Below, in pieces: positions 46,700 through 59,150 of a DNA stretch of 64,000 nucleotides. Below the pieces are notes generated by a model that did not search any database, was not told where the DNA came from, and was given only the letters and a program-made list of their open reading frames with translations. The DNA lies in contig OZ025271.1 of NCBI GenBank assembly GCA_964019165.1, positions 3,098,501 through 3,162,500 on the forward strand. Reading direction: 5' to 3'. This stretch comes from Mastigias papua. Taxonomy: Eukaryota; Cnidaria; Scyphozoa; Rhizostomeae; Mastigiidae. Position 1 is the first letter of the stretch. Each line of letters begins with the position of its first letter. The translations under genes and the position numbers were made by a program.

Positions 46700-47445
46700 C
46701 TAGAAAAGCGACAACAGGAGCGACTTCATCCACGAAAACGAGGCTGATCACGTGAATCAAGTTGAGTAGAGAGGGCCTGAAGTTGGGCAGTTGACTGATT
46801 AATCTGGCCTTGCAAAGCAGCGATTTGTTGGTTATGTTCGTGCATGGTTGGTGGTAGGATGCATTGAGTAAGAGCAGCAACAGATGGATGAGGCGATGCA
46901 ACTTCGAGGATTTTGTCAGCGAGCAAAGAAAGGTCTTCAAGGGAGACAGTCTGAGGTGTCGATGCAAGAATAAGCTGAATGTTCTGAGGTAAACGTTGCA
47001 ACAATGATTGTCTTAAAATACCATCCTCGAGGACATTGTTACCAAGGAGCTGACGCATTTTGCAAAGGAGTTGAGAGGGCTGGTGGTCTCTGTGTTCTTT
47101 GGCGATGAGCAATTGATGTAGGCGTTTTTGTTCAGTAGCAGAAGTACATCGGATGAGTGTAGCTTTCATTACATCGTAGGGAGTTTCAGTTGGGGGAGAA
47201 ATCAAAACGTCTCAAATTTCTTGGGCAATTTCGGGTTGTAATGAGGCAATTACATACGAAAATTGTGTGGATTGAGAGGTAATACCACAAGTGAGAAACT
47301 GGGCTTCAACTTGCGCAAACCAGACAACAGGATCGTTAGGCCACAAAGGTGGTAATTTCAGAGATACGGCATGGACAGCTTGAGGATGTGAGAGGACGAC
47401 AGGATCAGCAGAGGATGAACTAGGGGTGGTCAGTGGATCAAGCAT
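46700..47445 (-). pseudogene. gypsy-2 gag, one in-frame stop
   Basis: The frame from 47445 opens [20 protein letters not shown] and [20 protein letters not shown], the typical capsid start of CsRn1-like gags. A TGA at 47212-47214 interrupts it, and it continues in the same frame to 46726. The capsid part has LLIAKEHRDHQPSQLLCKM and a Gln-rich end. A Cys/His stretch follows in frame (near 46640-46660, CWYHERCGIATHKC), like the zinc segment of this lineage. It forms the particle core. Confidence 0.85.
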
Positions 47446-47548
47446 GATGAGGTGGAAATGGCAATAGTGTAAGATGGCAAGTACGAATACAAACAGTAAT
47501 ATACAAGCAAAACAAGCAGTGAATAAACAATGAAACTTGCATAGTAGT

Positions 47549-47566
47549 TCGTATGTTCGGTCACCA
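47549..47566 (-). promoter_or_regulatory. gypsy-2 primer binding site
   Basis: Two bases inside the 5' LTR the minus strand reads TGGTGACCGAACATACGA. TGG matches the tRNA CCA end. The first eight bases, TGGTGACC, are as in the tRNA-Trp-type site reported for CsRn1-like elements; the rest does not obviously match, so the tRNA is not assigned. Confidence 0.6.
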
Positions 47567-47568
47567 CT

Positions 47569-48105
47569 TTAATGATTCTTGATTGTAGTGTTTTTGATTT
47601 TAGAACTGATGCTTAAAGTGCTTATTATAATTAAAAGAACGATCTCACCACTGTACTTCTCTTTACTTTACACCAATGCACATTGCAGGCTGGTAGACAG
47701 TAAGTTGTATTTGTGTGTAATCTTCACCACGATAGAAATCAACTGACTATTTACAAATTATGATTTGGTATGTACATTTGCTCCCCGAAATTACGTATAA
47801 AGATGAAGTAAATAAAATCTCTGTTGGAAAGGACGGGCTAGGTAAAGTTTGGCAATGTGTTGAGGGAAAGTTAGCATAAAAATAGGCCTAACAAATGGGC
47901 AAGATTTTATGACGCAATAGAATGTTAATGTGATGTTTGCTTAGTGTTAGCATAGAGGAAGTGATGGCAATGAGCTGTAGAATAAACACGTAATGAATGA
48001 ATGAATAAATGAATGAATGACTGAATGAATGAATGAACGAATGAGTGAATGAATGAATGACTGAATGGAGTGGGAGATAAAGTAACTAGAAATGTGATTG
48101 CTACA
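47569..48105 (-). repeat. gypsy-2 5' LTR
   Basis: Longer than the 3' LTR (537 against 499 bases) because of a larger TGAA-type tract at about 47992-48067. In element orientation it starts TGTAGCAATCACATTTC. The promoter should lie within it. Confidence 0.9.
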
Positions 48106-48527
48106 AATCTAGATTATTGTGATTGTGTGTGATTCTCAAACATCAGAGAAGATTGAATGTCTATGACTGTCAACCTGCTAGGAGCAGACAACACATGAAG
48201 AAGAAGACCATATATTACTGTCACAGAGATACTGTGTCCAGCTTTCACGCAGTATGCCTTTCGTTGCAGATACTTGAATAGGCGTAAATTACTTAGCCCA
48301 TTATAATAATTATGATTCGTAAGGTGAAACATATGATAATGTTTGATATTAAAACTTCTGCCTTATACCCCTGGAATATGATTTGTGATGAGAATGTCCT
48401 TTATTTATTTCATGTAACATTTTGTTGGTATGCACATAAAGATGATATATGTTAGCTATTCACTACTACACTAGAGTATCTGATGTTACCTTTGACGATG
48501 TTCTTTTCATTTGACAGTGGCCCTAAA

Positions 48528-48581
48528 AAGGATTGTGGAGAAGATTTCTAAGGAGGACTGGCATTCTACAGGTAAACGAGA
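48528..48581 (+). CDS. Candidate micro-exon, type A (unit 6)
   Basis: 54 nt after TCTTTTCATTTGACAG and before CTACAG|GTAAAC, reading ALKRIVEKISKEDWHST. The last eleven codons are the same in DNA as in unit 4. Confidence 0.65.
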
Positions 48582-49399
48582 TTTTGATAGATATAGGATC
48601 TTAAGTAGCTCCTGTGAAGTGGTTTATAGATATGTGTAGTGATAGTTAAACAGTAATGACATGTGAGTTGATATCTCCTAATATTGGCTATATTATGCCC
48701 CCAATTTTAATTGTACTTAGTTTTTAGAGTGTATGTACAGTTACAACACTCTGCTCTAGGTTCTAGCTATAACATGAATATTGATGAGCTAGGCTTCCTG
48801 TATGAGCTTAACTGTCAATCTTCATTAGTTTTATACAGTTGATGTAATAAGAAACAATCATACATCTGATAGCACTTTATTTGATGTTATCCACTGGAAT
48901 AGCTAATTCTTTGAATCAATACAGTTGCACTGTATCTTAGGATAGACGAAAATTGATTGTCAGTGCATTTGGCTGCTATGTAGATATGAAGCCTTTGATG
49001 TACAAAGGATCCTAAACTTCCAAGCCATTTGTCACAAACCAGATGACATACATTTCATACTACATGTTGCCGATTAGTTTAATATCTATATATCTTTATG
49101 TGAATTGGAATATGGGGAGTTTTAGTTCTCTTTTGCAGTCACATTGCTAATATGTAAGTCCCACACTATGACATAATACACCCCCACATTGTGCATATGG
49201 TGTCACAAGTAGCCTTCCTTATTGACAGACGAGCACTATTGTTTTCTGTGCTATGCCAAGCTTATTGTGCTTGGTATGAAGTAGTCACAGCTGATTTCAT
49301 TGAGTATCTTGAACTATTTTCATTTCTGCTTTCCTTGCTCCTACATTCTTTCTGGATTTATTTTTGGTCTTTCTCAAAACGAGTTTTCATCGTTATCAG

Positions 49400-49456
49400 A
49401 AAGTGAATTTCCAAGATTGTTGCACAAGATTCTTGATGACAATCAGTTAGAGAAAG
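49400..49456 (+). CDS. Candidate micro-exon, type B (unit 6)
   Basis: 57 nt after TTCATCGTTATCAG and before AGAAAG|GTAGGG, reading SEFPRLLHKILDDNQLEK. It is the last exon of the alternating series that I can find; no terminal exon or polyadenylation signal was assigned downstream. Confidence 0.65.
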
Positions 49457-49678
49457 GTAGGGAATTTTCTAGCTAGACTATGTTTTTTTGTGTATATGAC
49501 CCAATCATGACCAAAGCTCGTAGATTGTAGCACAGAGCTGTAGTTTCAATTGTTGTGTCTTGTCAGTATACATGAAATACATCAATGCTTTTACTAATAC
49601 CTTAGTGTGCTATAGATTGTACAATGTTGTTCAATGCATGACCATTTCCTCTGTGGCTACATAGAAACCATGGAATAA

Positions 49679-51019
49679 AGGCTGGTTTTCATATGTTGTT
49701 ATTCATCGGCGACAGTAGCAGACACATGTATTCCAAATGAACGCCGATTGTCTGCGACCATCGCAGATTGTCTGCGATTATTACATGCTGTACTTGTTTT
49801 TCACTCTCAGTTTTGGCACGTAAACTAACATTTACAGGGACCAAAGCAAAATTCAGCAGCTGCTAGTAACAGTCCTGTTAGAGGTCAGTCAGCTATAACT
49901 CTAGGTAGTAGGGTGGGCTAGAAGTGGGCAGGGCATGAAAACGTTTTCGAGGATACTTTGGGGTATGAAACTTTGTGAATAATTTTTGTGGAATATGAAA
50001 TCGTTCAGAGACAAAATCTGAAGAAAATCAACTCAATAACTGGCAGAAGTCTAGTGACCTTTGTAAGTATACATATCTAGTTGCCTGAGTTTATCCAATA
50101 GCAATTTTTCTTTGATTCAAGTTTTCTCTGGTACACCAAGTTATTGTAGTGCTCTTATTAGCATTCATCACGGCTGTTTGTTCAAATGAATTTTCAGATA
50201 TAAATCAACTTTTTCATGAACATTTATGTATGCCTCATGCAAAGAAATCTCACAAATAATGATATTTACAACATTGTGTACAAAGGTTTTATATGCAATA
50301 TTTCCCAGCAATTAATTTGGCAGAACACATTTTCTATATGTGATCTTTCAAGTAGATCATAGTGGAAATTGTGACTTTGAATGTAGCAATGAAGAAATCT
50401 CCCCTAAATCCTGACAGGGTAGATAGCAAGTTGGGTGTGAAACTTATTACTTATTTCTTAATAGGGTGTAAAAACTTTTAGACAAAAATTGAAGGGGCAT
50501 AAAACTTTTAACCATTTTGTAAATTTTAACCCGCCCCAGTACCCAGAGTTATAAAGGACTCACCCCTTAATAAAGGAAAGAAGGCTATTAAGAAGAAAAC
50601 CCTATCGAAAGGAATGATTTTAGATAAGGAAGGTATCGCAGCACGACTATATACTGCAGGATATTCCCTTATGATCTCCATGAACGAAGCATCCTCGTCT
50701 CGTGCATCTTTATCGGCCATTTTGTTCTGGACATGAGACAATGGAAAAGGATGCAAACTTTGTACTTCCTGTGCAGATTCTCTGTGACAGTCGGCGATTG
50801 AGTGTTTTCATTCATTTTTCCATCATAGATCATCGCAGACAATCTGCGATGATCGGAAAATTCAACCTGTTTTTTAAATCGTCAAATGATCTGTGATGGT
50901 CTGTGATGGTCTGCGACTGTTGTAAAATCTGGTTTTCATATGTTGTACTTTATCGGCGACAGTCGCAGACCCAGGTCTGTGACCATCGCCGACGAATTAC
51001 AACATATGAAAACCAGCGT
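49679..51019. mobile_element. Non-autonomous PIF/Harbinger element with MADF gene remnant
   Basis: Ends AGGCTGGTTTTCATATG and the complement of CATATGAAAACCAGCGT, with TAA on both sides (49676-49678 and 51020-51022). Subterminal blocks repeat GATTGTCTGCGA-type words in both orientations. The interior of 1.3 kb lacks a transposase. Terminal text resembles that of Harbinger-2 (AGCCTGGTTTCCATAT), so a related element could have mobilised it. It interrupts unit 6. Confidence 0.82.
50526..50756 (-). pseudogene. MADF-domain protein start (fragment)
   Basis: The frame contains MADKDARDEDASFMEIIREYPAVYSRAAI, whose EYP..Y segment is the first helix of a MADF (Myb/SANT-like) domain, the DNA-binding partner of some Harbinger transposases. 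The homology ends after about 30 residues; the rest is unrelated, as expected for an internally deleted element. Confidence 0.5.
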
Positions 51020-51489
51020 TAAGTGCATTTTCATCTAATAGTACACTGTATCGATCTCTTGTGCATTATGCCATTGGATTGTGTACTTGCATTGTTGACA
51101 ATATTTTTTTGCATTGCGTCCGTTTGTTGGCTATATAATTCACAGTATGAGATAAATATGTTGCCAGAACACAATGTTTAGGGTACTTGTTGAAAAGCAG
51201 CGAATACCCTGATTACACAAATGTTTGATACACATCCATCTAGTAATGTGTTGTAGCAATTGAAAATAAGATGTATATCAAATACAGTGCATTATGGTTG
51301 GTCATCTCCATCAAAGTTAGATCAAACATCTATTATGTTCTGTTTATACAATGCTCCCTTTGCATGTATCACCGTTGGAACATCCTTCAGAGTTATTTAC
51401 AATATCATATTCTCAGCGTTTTGCATGTGATTTTGCACTGTGGAGGCTTGATATCTCACATGTACACTGTAGTGCATAATAGTAATATG
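51020..51489 (+). repeat. Unit 6, third segment
   Basis: Continues unit 4/5 text from GTGCATTTTCATCTAATAGTAC to GTAGTGCATAATAG. Compared with unit 4 about 110 bases near 51045 are missing (ACACTGTATCGATC follows directly). It ends at the TAATATG target site of the Penelope-like copy. Confidence 0.8.
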
Positions 51490-52144
51490 CACAAGAGGCG
51501 TGCGGTTTATACCACTAGGGCCATGCTACTATCTGCTAAAAGATATAGCATTCCTACCACTCAAAAAAGTTGTGTAGTGTATGACTTTTCGTGCCGATGT
51601 GAAGCTCGGTACATAGGGCACACCATGTAGAGACTAGCAAACAGAATAAAACAACATGTCCCCACGAGCAGAAGGACGAAAAACACAACAACAAGAGAAC
51701 AGCCACCTCGTATGTGTAAAAACTTTATTTCTAAAATGAAAAGTGATTCAGCCATAGGACAACAGCTTATTACAAATCCAGAATGCGCCAAAACATATAC
51801 AGATGATAATTTTCGGATCATTGGTCAAGCAAGATCGTCCTTTCATTTAGGTGTTTTGAAATCGGTTTACATCAAGATTCAAAGCCCAGTCTTGCGTAAA
51901 CGAACAGAGTTCGTGTTTGTATTTGGACTCTTCTAGTAAACAATGGTGAATATGTGCTAATTGGCCAATCATAGGGCCAAATAGATGCATTATTCATCAT
52001 ATCACGTGTACCCGCATCTGGCTATATATTTTGTTTCACCTTTCGGTTGCTATCTGACATTTCATACTCTGACAAGTGTCGGACGAGAAAAGCTTTCAGT
52101 ATGCTAAAGCAATGTTCCCACTTTTTCGTGCTATAGTGAAATAT
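51490..52144 (+). mobile_element. Penelope-like GIY-YIG 3' fragment, copy 2
   Basis: Flanked by TAATATG (51483-51489 and 52145-52151), a 7-bp target duplication, and inserted in unit 6. It shares about 650 bases with copy 1 at 27.4-28.5 kb. It is 5'-truncated, keeping only the end of the endonuclease domain and the 3' untranslated region. Confidence 0.85.
51520..51936 (+). pseudogene. GIY-YIG endonuclease domain, one in-frame stop
   Basis: The frame reads SCVVYDFSCRCEARYIGHTM, TAG at 51628-51630, then RLANRIKQHVP, DSAIGQQLITNPECAK and FRIIGQARSSFHLGVL to the stop at 51934-51936. The YIG motif is intact here, unlike copy 1. The Cys pair in SCRCEA is shared with copy 1 and may be part of a zinc-binding insert seen in some Penelope-like proteins. 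Confidence 0.78.
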
Positions 52145-52151
52145 TAATATG

Positions 52152-52430
52152 GCACAATCAATAGATATGTGAGTTACCTCTTGGAGTGTGTTTCCACTGC
52201 TATTGAAATGTAATGGCGTATGCTACTTTCATAGTTATACAAAAGTACTTTACTTTAATGTCCTTTCTTGCCATCAATTAAACATGGTTGAGGTTCCAAG
52301 CATCCAATGCTTTTTCTATGGTAGCATTTCCCGTAACTTAAGAGTGATACGTTGCCTCAGTTCCATTTCTCCACACGTCAGAAGTGTGATGGTTGCATTT
52401 ATACATGAGAAGTGCCATAATAGACTCTCT
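52152..52430 (+). repeat. Unit 6, last segment
   Basis: Matches the end of unit 4 (36577-36870) and stops near CCATAATAGACTCTCTAG. The following text has no counterpart, marking the right limit of the unit array. Confidence 0.8.
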
Positions 52431-52800
52431 AGAATTGAGCTGATTCAGACTGCTATTGATTACACAGCAATGTGGAGGTATACTTGGAAACACGTTAGGA
52501 TTGCTGAGGTGTTATGTTTTGAGCTTAAATTAGTGTAGAAAATAGTTGGACTGTTTAGCTAATTGAACTGTTACGTTATAGCTTATTTGGTTTTAGTAGT
52601 GATGTAGTGATGTAGTGTATTTATTTGGTTTATGTAGTGATACTTAAGTTAATTGATACTTTGACTATGAATACAGGCATGGATATAGTTTAAGCAGTCG
52701 GCTACATATCGAGTGTATAATTATTCAGGCACATTTAGGCTATAGCTGGCCTGCATTAATATTTTGATTCACATGGGAATCATTTTCTGCTGGCAGAGGG
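52431..52800. other. Unique sequence between unit array and BEL element
   Basis: Contains a short open end, RIELIQTAIDYTAMWRYTW, to a TAG at 52538 that faintly resembles the repeat pattern. Its splice phase does not fit the phase-1 rule, so it is not called as a terminal exon. Confidence 0.35.
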
Positions 52801-52809
52801 TAGTTAAAT

Positions 52810-54594
52810 ACTACAAATGTGAGCCATTGATCAAGATAGGCATGTCAAAGAAGAAATTGAAAAGTACATTCCAGTTTGGAGGAGGGAGATGTTAACAGGA
52901 AGATCCCACCTGAAAGTGGATGAAAATATCGAAAAGTGAAAGCAAGAATAGATTAAAGTTAAGAGTGTGTTCACCAAGTCACACAACTATTTAAAAAAGT
53001 TGATGGATGACTACATGCCTAGCCATCGAAAATAAAGAGCATGCATGAAGACAGTATGCACAAAGCAAGAGAAGTTGTTTGATGCATTGATGGAGCTCTA
53101 CAACAGCTATAAAATGGTAGGCAATCGCAGAAAGATGAAACAGATGACTAAAGAAATGGAAACGGTTGAAAGCGATCTGGATGAACCAAGAGAAGCAGAG
53201 AAAGGATGCTTAGAGTCAAGAAAAGTTGATGCACTCAGTGTAACAACAAATTTCTCAATCAAAATTGGCAAATGCATAATGAACAATAACAGAAGGAAGA
53301 TAAGAATATTGGGACTACAGAGGGAGCTGGAGCTGGAAGAAATGGAGCACAATAAAGTGAAAACAAATTTTGAGAGGAAATTGGAGTTGATAAGGCAATC
53401 AATCCTAGATGCCAAACAAAATGCTGAGCATGATGAAGAAGAGGATGAACAAATGCCGAATTTGACACCTCAAGTCAAACTGTATGTGGAAAAAGATAAG
53501 AGCATCTCCTATTTTCAAAGAGAAGTTGGCCAAGATATTTGGAAGCAGATGACAAGAGTGTTGATTCCAGTATTTTTTGGCAACAAGCAAAATCACGAGA
53601 ATTTGAAGGCTGCATTCTCCGCTTGTATTGACAAGGCCCGGCCACTTTTGATTATAAACGTTTACAATTGTGCCGATGCCTTTCTGAAGCAGCTTTGAAG
53701 GTGCTTGCAAATGTGAGACATTCAGCACCGGATTATGAAGCAGCAAAGTCTAGGCTGGAGGGGAAGTTTTTTGGAAAAATGTGACAATTAGCATATTGGA
53801 TGTTGCAATCATCAAATTTATGAAAGCTGGAATGAAAAGGAGTTCGGGCATGCATCATTGTGCATTAAACTGCAACAGAAAATGACAGAATCCATGGTTA
53901 CACAGTTTCACAGATGGATCCATGAGCACAACACGCAAGAAGGGGTTGAAGCTTACATAAATGGGCCATTCAAGAAGGAAGACTTCCAACCTTGGCTTCA
54001 GAAGCACTACATGGACTGGCACCAGGTGGAATCTACAAGAAGAAAGGTATTCATCAAACTTACTTTTAAGAAAACAGCAAAGACAATTCAACTGTTGTAG
54101 GAAGCTTCAAACGTGATGAAAGCAGCAGTGGAGTGGTATGTCCTGTGTGCAACCACAATCATCCAATTGTGATGTCAGATGTCAGAGCTTCATGGATATG
54201 GGTATTGATCAAAGGTGGCACAGAGCAAAATTATTCAAGTTGTGTTACGTTGTCTTAGTGGAGGCCATCTTGGCCAAACTTGCTCATGGATGAGAATGTG
54301 CGGCATTGATGGATGTCGTGATCACATAACAGATTTCTACATGGAAGCTCTGCTGAAAAGAACATTGCTAGAGGATGGAAAACAAATGTTGCTCAGAAAG
54401 AGTATGGTGCCAATTCAACCGAGTCTGGCATGGAGTAGGAGAAGACTAGAACTGATGATCCTTGTGAAAAAGACAGTACCTAAGCATCATGTGGCTATGA
54501 CTGGTTTTACAAGGGGAGAGGTTGTGATAGAAAGTGACCATCACATACCTCTGAGAACCGTGACTGTTGTTTTGCAACATGGAAAAAGCGAATA
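52810..54594 (+). pseudogene. BEL gag-like region, broken
   Basis: The open part 53045-53698 is rich in Lys/Glu helices (QMTKEMETVESDLDEPREAE) and includes ISYFQREVGQDIWKQM and HENLKAAFSACIDKARP, as in BEL capsid proteins. Further pieces follow in other frames (53858-54100, 54215-54595). CLSGGHLGQTCSWMRMCGID near 54245 matches the Cys-rich knuckle C..CL..GHLGQ.C of BEL elements. At least four frame changes are present. Confidence 0.68.
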
Positions 54595-54874
54595 ATGGTG
54601 AATGCATTGCTTGATGATGGCAGCACAATTACACATCTAAACAGATATGCAGCTGTGGGTCTTCAAGAAGAAACTAAGCAGGTAAAAGTCAATGTCCTGA
54701 ATAATCAATCTTATACCTTTGAAGCAATGCCTGTTGACATTGGATTAGGAAGTCTAGATGTGAGGATTGATACAAAGATTTCAGCATTTACTGGCAACAA
54801 ATTAGCTTAATTGGCAACAAAATAACTTAAAAGAGTAGTTAATTGGCAAGGGCTAGAGGATAAATGGAGTGACC
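54595..54874 (+). pseudogene. BEL/Pao aspartic protease (A17-like), broken
   Basis: The reading VNALLDDGSTITHLNRYAAV carries the DDGS active-site form typical of this family in place of DTGA. VNVLNNQSYTFEAMPVDIGL follows. The stop at 54808-54810 and others break the link to RT; WQGLEDKWSDLK just before the Harbinger-2 insertion continues after it. Confidence 0.75.
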
Positions 54875-55084
54875 TAAAGCCTGGTTTCCATATATTCGCC
54901 GAGGATTGCTGAGGATCGGTGTGGATTGCTGGTGTTCAGGATTGCTGAGGATCGCTGAGGATCGTTATATTTTCTGACAGCGTTTTGGCCCGCATTAGGA
55001 TGAATCTTTTCACGTTGCAAAGGCGCCAATTGATGAATAGTTTATACTGCAAGTAAGTTTCTTCGTGATACTTTCTCTAAAGAA

Positions 55085-56699
<1,615 letters not shown>

Positions 56700-57165
56700 A
56701 GAATACCACTTTGAGTTTGCTTTGTTGTGACATACCTTATTGACCTTCTAAATGACAGCTGATATTTGATATGTTGTTCTTATGTTCTGTTGTTAATACC
56801 TTTGTGAGGTTACTATTGCAACTACAATTGCATGTTGAAATCTAGTTAATATATATATAATTATAGTTTTACCAAAAATGCATTATAATTGACATTGAAC
56901 AACTAATAGGCTCTCACTGACTCTGAGTAGCATTCCTGGACTTGCAAAAACAAAAAAATTTATACTGCTTGGATCTAGACTGTTCTAATATCAAAAGTAC
57001 AGATAGCAGAATTAACTAATAACCAGCTTTAGTTCAAATTGCTATCATCTTATACTACTTCCTAAATTTTTACATTAAACAAACAAAATTAGATATGCTA
57101 GAAAAGTAGCAAAATGTTTTATAGAAGATATTAGAAATATTAAGCCTTTTAGATTTAAGCATATG
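56700..57165. other. Spacer between convergent Harbinger-2 genes
   Basis: AT-rich, non-coding, no motif apart from possible polyadenylation text. Confidence 0.4.
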
Positions 57166-58498
57166 TTATTTGTCCCTTCCCATTCTGGGATGTTGATTCA
57201 GGGGCAAGTGAAAAAGATTCATCAGAACTCTGCTACTGAGAAAATTTAGGTGAGAAGGCACCTTGCTGTACAAAACTTTGAGGAGCACTAGGGTTAAATG
57301 GCTGACCATTAAATCGAGGATAACTGCATAAAGTTTCCTTCTGTGGTTGCACATTCATTTCAGCATGGAACATGAGCTGCTCCACCTGGAGCCTGAAAAG
57401 TGCTTTGGTTTGTTTTGGTAACTGCTTCATTCTTGGGAAGAGGCTCCTGCAAAATAGGCTCTCTTCTCCCTCATCCTCGCTGTCATCCTTTGAATCACCA
57501 GTAACGGTTTTTCTGCAAATATGCTGAAAGAGAAGTGGCAGTTCTTACCAAGGCACTTTTTATTGCATTTTGAGGATTGACTGTAGAGTTAGCCCATGAC
57601 CTTCTCGTTATATGTGGGGGGGGGGCATTTTTTCGGTGGTCTAGCAATCTCATCTTCTGATAAGGCCTCATGGCCTTTTCTTTTAGCACTTTCATCATGA
57701 TAAATATCATCTTCAACATCAGAAACATTATCCTGATGATGTTCATGTAGGGAACCATCATCCACCAATTCATCTTGTTCATCAAGGAAACTTTGGCTGA
57801 AGCTACTCTGGCTTGATGATGTATTTATGATGCTACTAAACTTCTTTGGTAAATTATCACTGGTTTTCCTATGTTCTATAAAACCTGACAGCCATTCCAA
57901 ATTGCCAAATTCTGGTGGAACTGGAATATCGGAACGTCCTGACCCAGAAAGGATGTTTTTTCTACACTTTAAAAATCGTCCGTAGCGGTTCAGCTTGCTT
58001 CCGTTTACTCAAAATAAAGTAAACAACAACAACAACATACAACAATAAATGTAGGAGTGCAATGTACTATTAGTTCAAGCATCGTGATAATACCTTCCCT
58101 CACCCCTTGACGTAATAGCTGACGAACTTTCCATACTGCAAAGGTAGGTTTGTGTTTGTCTCAAGTGAACGGGGTGAGCTGCTTGACATTGCAATAGGCC
58201 TATATAGCCATAGACTATATAGTCTCTACTTCCATCCCTTCACAGATGATCACTCATGATTGAGTCGAAACGTCTGATTATATCTAAAGTCTTTCTTAAT
58301 GATTATATTTTTTAACACGAGCCCGGCTTCTTGGGGTCCTATGTTGTGTTTCTCCCCCAATGCTGCCCAGCAATTCATCTTTTTATATTTGTCTTTAAAA
58401 TCTCTGCTAAATATGTTATAAAGACAATCGTACTGCTGCAAATCCTCCATAAACCACTCCTTGTCCAGCTTCATATCTTGATTTTGATCTCGATTCAT
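57166..58498 (-). pseudogene. MADF-BESS-like DNA-binding protein of Harbinger-2
   Basis: 58498-58250 encodes a MADF domain (WFMEDLQQYDCLYNIFSRDF, then KDKYKKMNCWAALGEKHNI). After a likely intron the text resumes near 57965 (GRFLKCRKNILSGSG, EFGNLEWLSGF). An acidic linker (57900-57589) and a C-terminal segment follow (KQLPKQTKALFRLQVEQLMF, 57430-57340) that resembles a BESS motif. A frame change lies between 57589 and 57430. A G8 run near 57617 is a likely slippage site. This partner class differs from the SANT/trihelix partner in Harbinger-1. Confidence 0.75.
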
Positions 58499-58836
58499 AT
58501 CTTCATATCTTCATATCTTGATCCAATGCTTGATTTTCTCTTGTCAATTCAACTGTATCATGGGATATTTGGGTCGCTGAGGATCGCTCATGATCGCTGG
58601 TGTGTTTCCATTAATTTTTCAGGATCAGTCATGATCTTTATGGGTCGTTCACGATCGCTAGAATAGAACTCACTTCTATTCTAGCAATCCCCAGGGATCC
58701 GATCTTTCATGATCACTGAGGATTGCTGGGCTTTTTAAGTGCGGTTTCCACATGATCGTTGACGATTGCTACAGACCTTCAGGGATCCTCAAGAATCCTC
58801 AGAGATCCTCAGCAATCATATGGAAACCAGGTTTAA

Positions 58837-59150
58837 AGGACATAGAGTTTCAAAGAATTGGGCCAATACCAATTATCAACATTCTAGTTTGGATTGACTA
58901 TGCAGATCTTCACTTTTCATATCAAGATATTAGAGGAGGAGCCAGGCAACCTATGCCAAGATTAATGCCACTTGTCTGGACTTGTCAGTCAACGTTGGTA
59001 CATACGTATGTCATAAAACCCATACATAAAGGTTCTCAATAGGATACCAATGAAGTGCCTTACCGATTTTGGGAGATAGAGAAAGTGTGGAACAAGGAGG
59101 GATGTCAAATGAGCATGAAGGAAAAGACTGCGATGAAGCTGTTAGAAGAG
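58837..59150 (+). pseudogene. BEL/Pao reverse transcriptase, N-terminal part
   Basis: 58837-58990 reads DIEFQRIGPIPIINILVWID, then YADLHFSYQDIRGG and LMPLVWTC, the conserved linker between BEL protease and RT. About 59060-59150 reads YRFWEIEKVWNKEGCQMSMK, also BEL-like. The palm domain that should follow is missing. Confidence 0.75.

Larger units (their letters stand above)
42797..48105 (-). mobile_element. Ty3/gypsy element of CsRn1-like type (gypsy-2), full length with both LTRs
   Basis: Two direct LTRs (42797-43295 and 47569-48105) enclose gag, protease, RT, RNase H and integrase in that order on the minus strand. AATCT stands on both outer sides (42792-42796 and 48106-48110) as a 5-bp target duplication. 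The LTRs differ by about ten changes in the first 170 bases counted by eye, plus a TGAA-repeat length difference, so the insertion is not recent. Length is 5,309 bp. It sits inside a LINE. Confidence 0.93.
41850..48208 (+). mobile_element. LINE (GAA-tailed, RTE/CR1-like) split by gypsy-2
   Basis: Parts lie at about 41850-42796 and 48106-48208. The first part has the RT catalytic segment YYADDTAL (about 42109), then GMEVNIKKTKTILVS and YLGLFITEDGRCEKQ, and after a frameshift MRMLRRMLEIPWIVHKTKIE and GKRGKGSLRVKWMHNIKDWM. The text after gypsy-2 continues the same C-terminus (SMTVNLLGADNT) and ends in GAAGAAGAAGACC. Unit 6 sequence begins at once after the tail. The 5' end is truncated and its edge uncertain. 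Confidence 0.83.
48209..49675 (+). repeat. Unit 6, second segment (with A-B exon pair)
   Basis: Continues unit 6 directly after the LINE tail (CATATATTACTGTCACAGAG matches 34422 and 36947). Carries exons 48528-48581 and 49400-49456. Interrupted by the non-autonomous Harbinger at 49679. Confidence 0.88.

Noticed and set aside
52430..52538. RIELIQTAIDYTAMWRYTW as terminal exon of the micro-exon gene
   Set aside because: It resembles the repeat pattern, but no AG gives a phase-1 entry; other phases would break the rule followed by all other exons.
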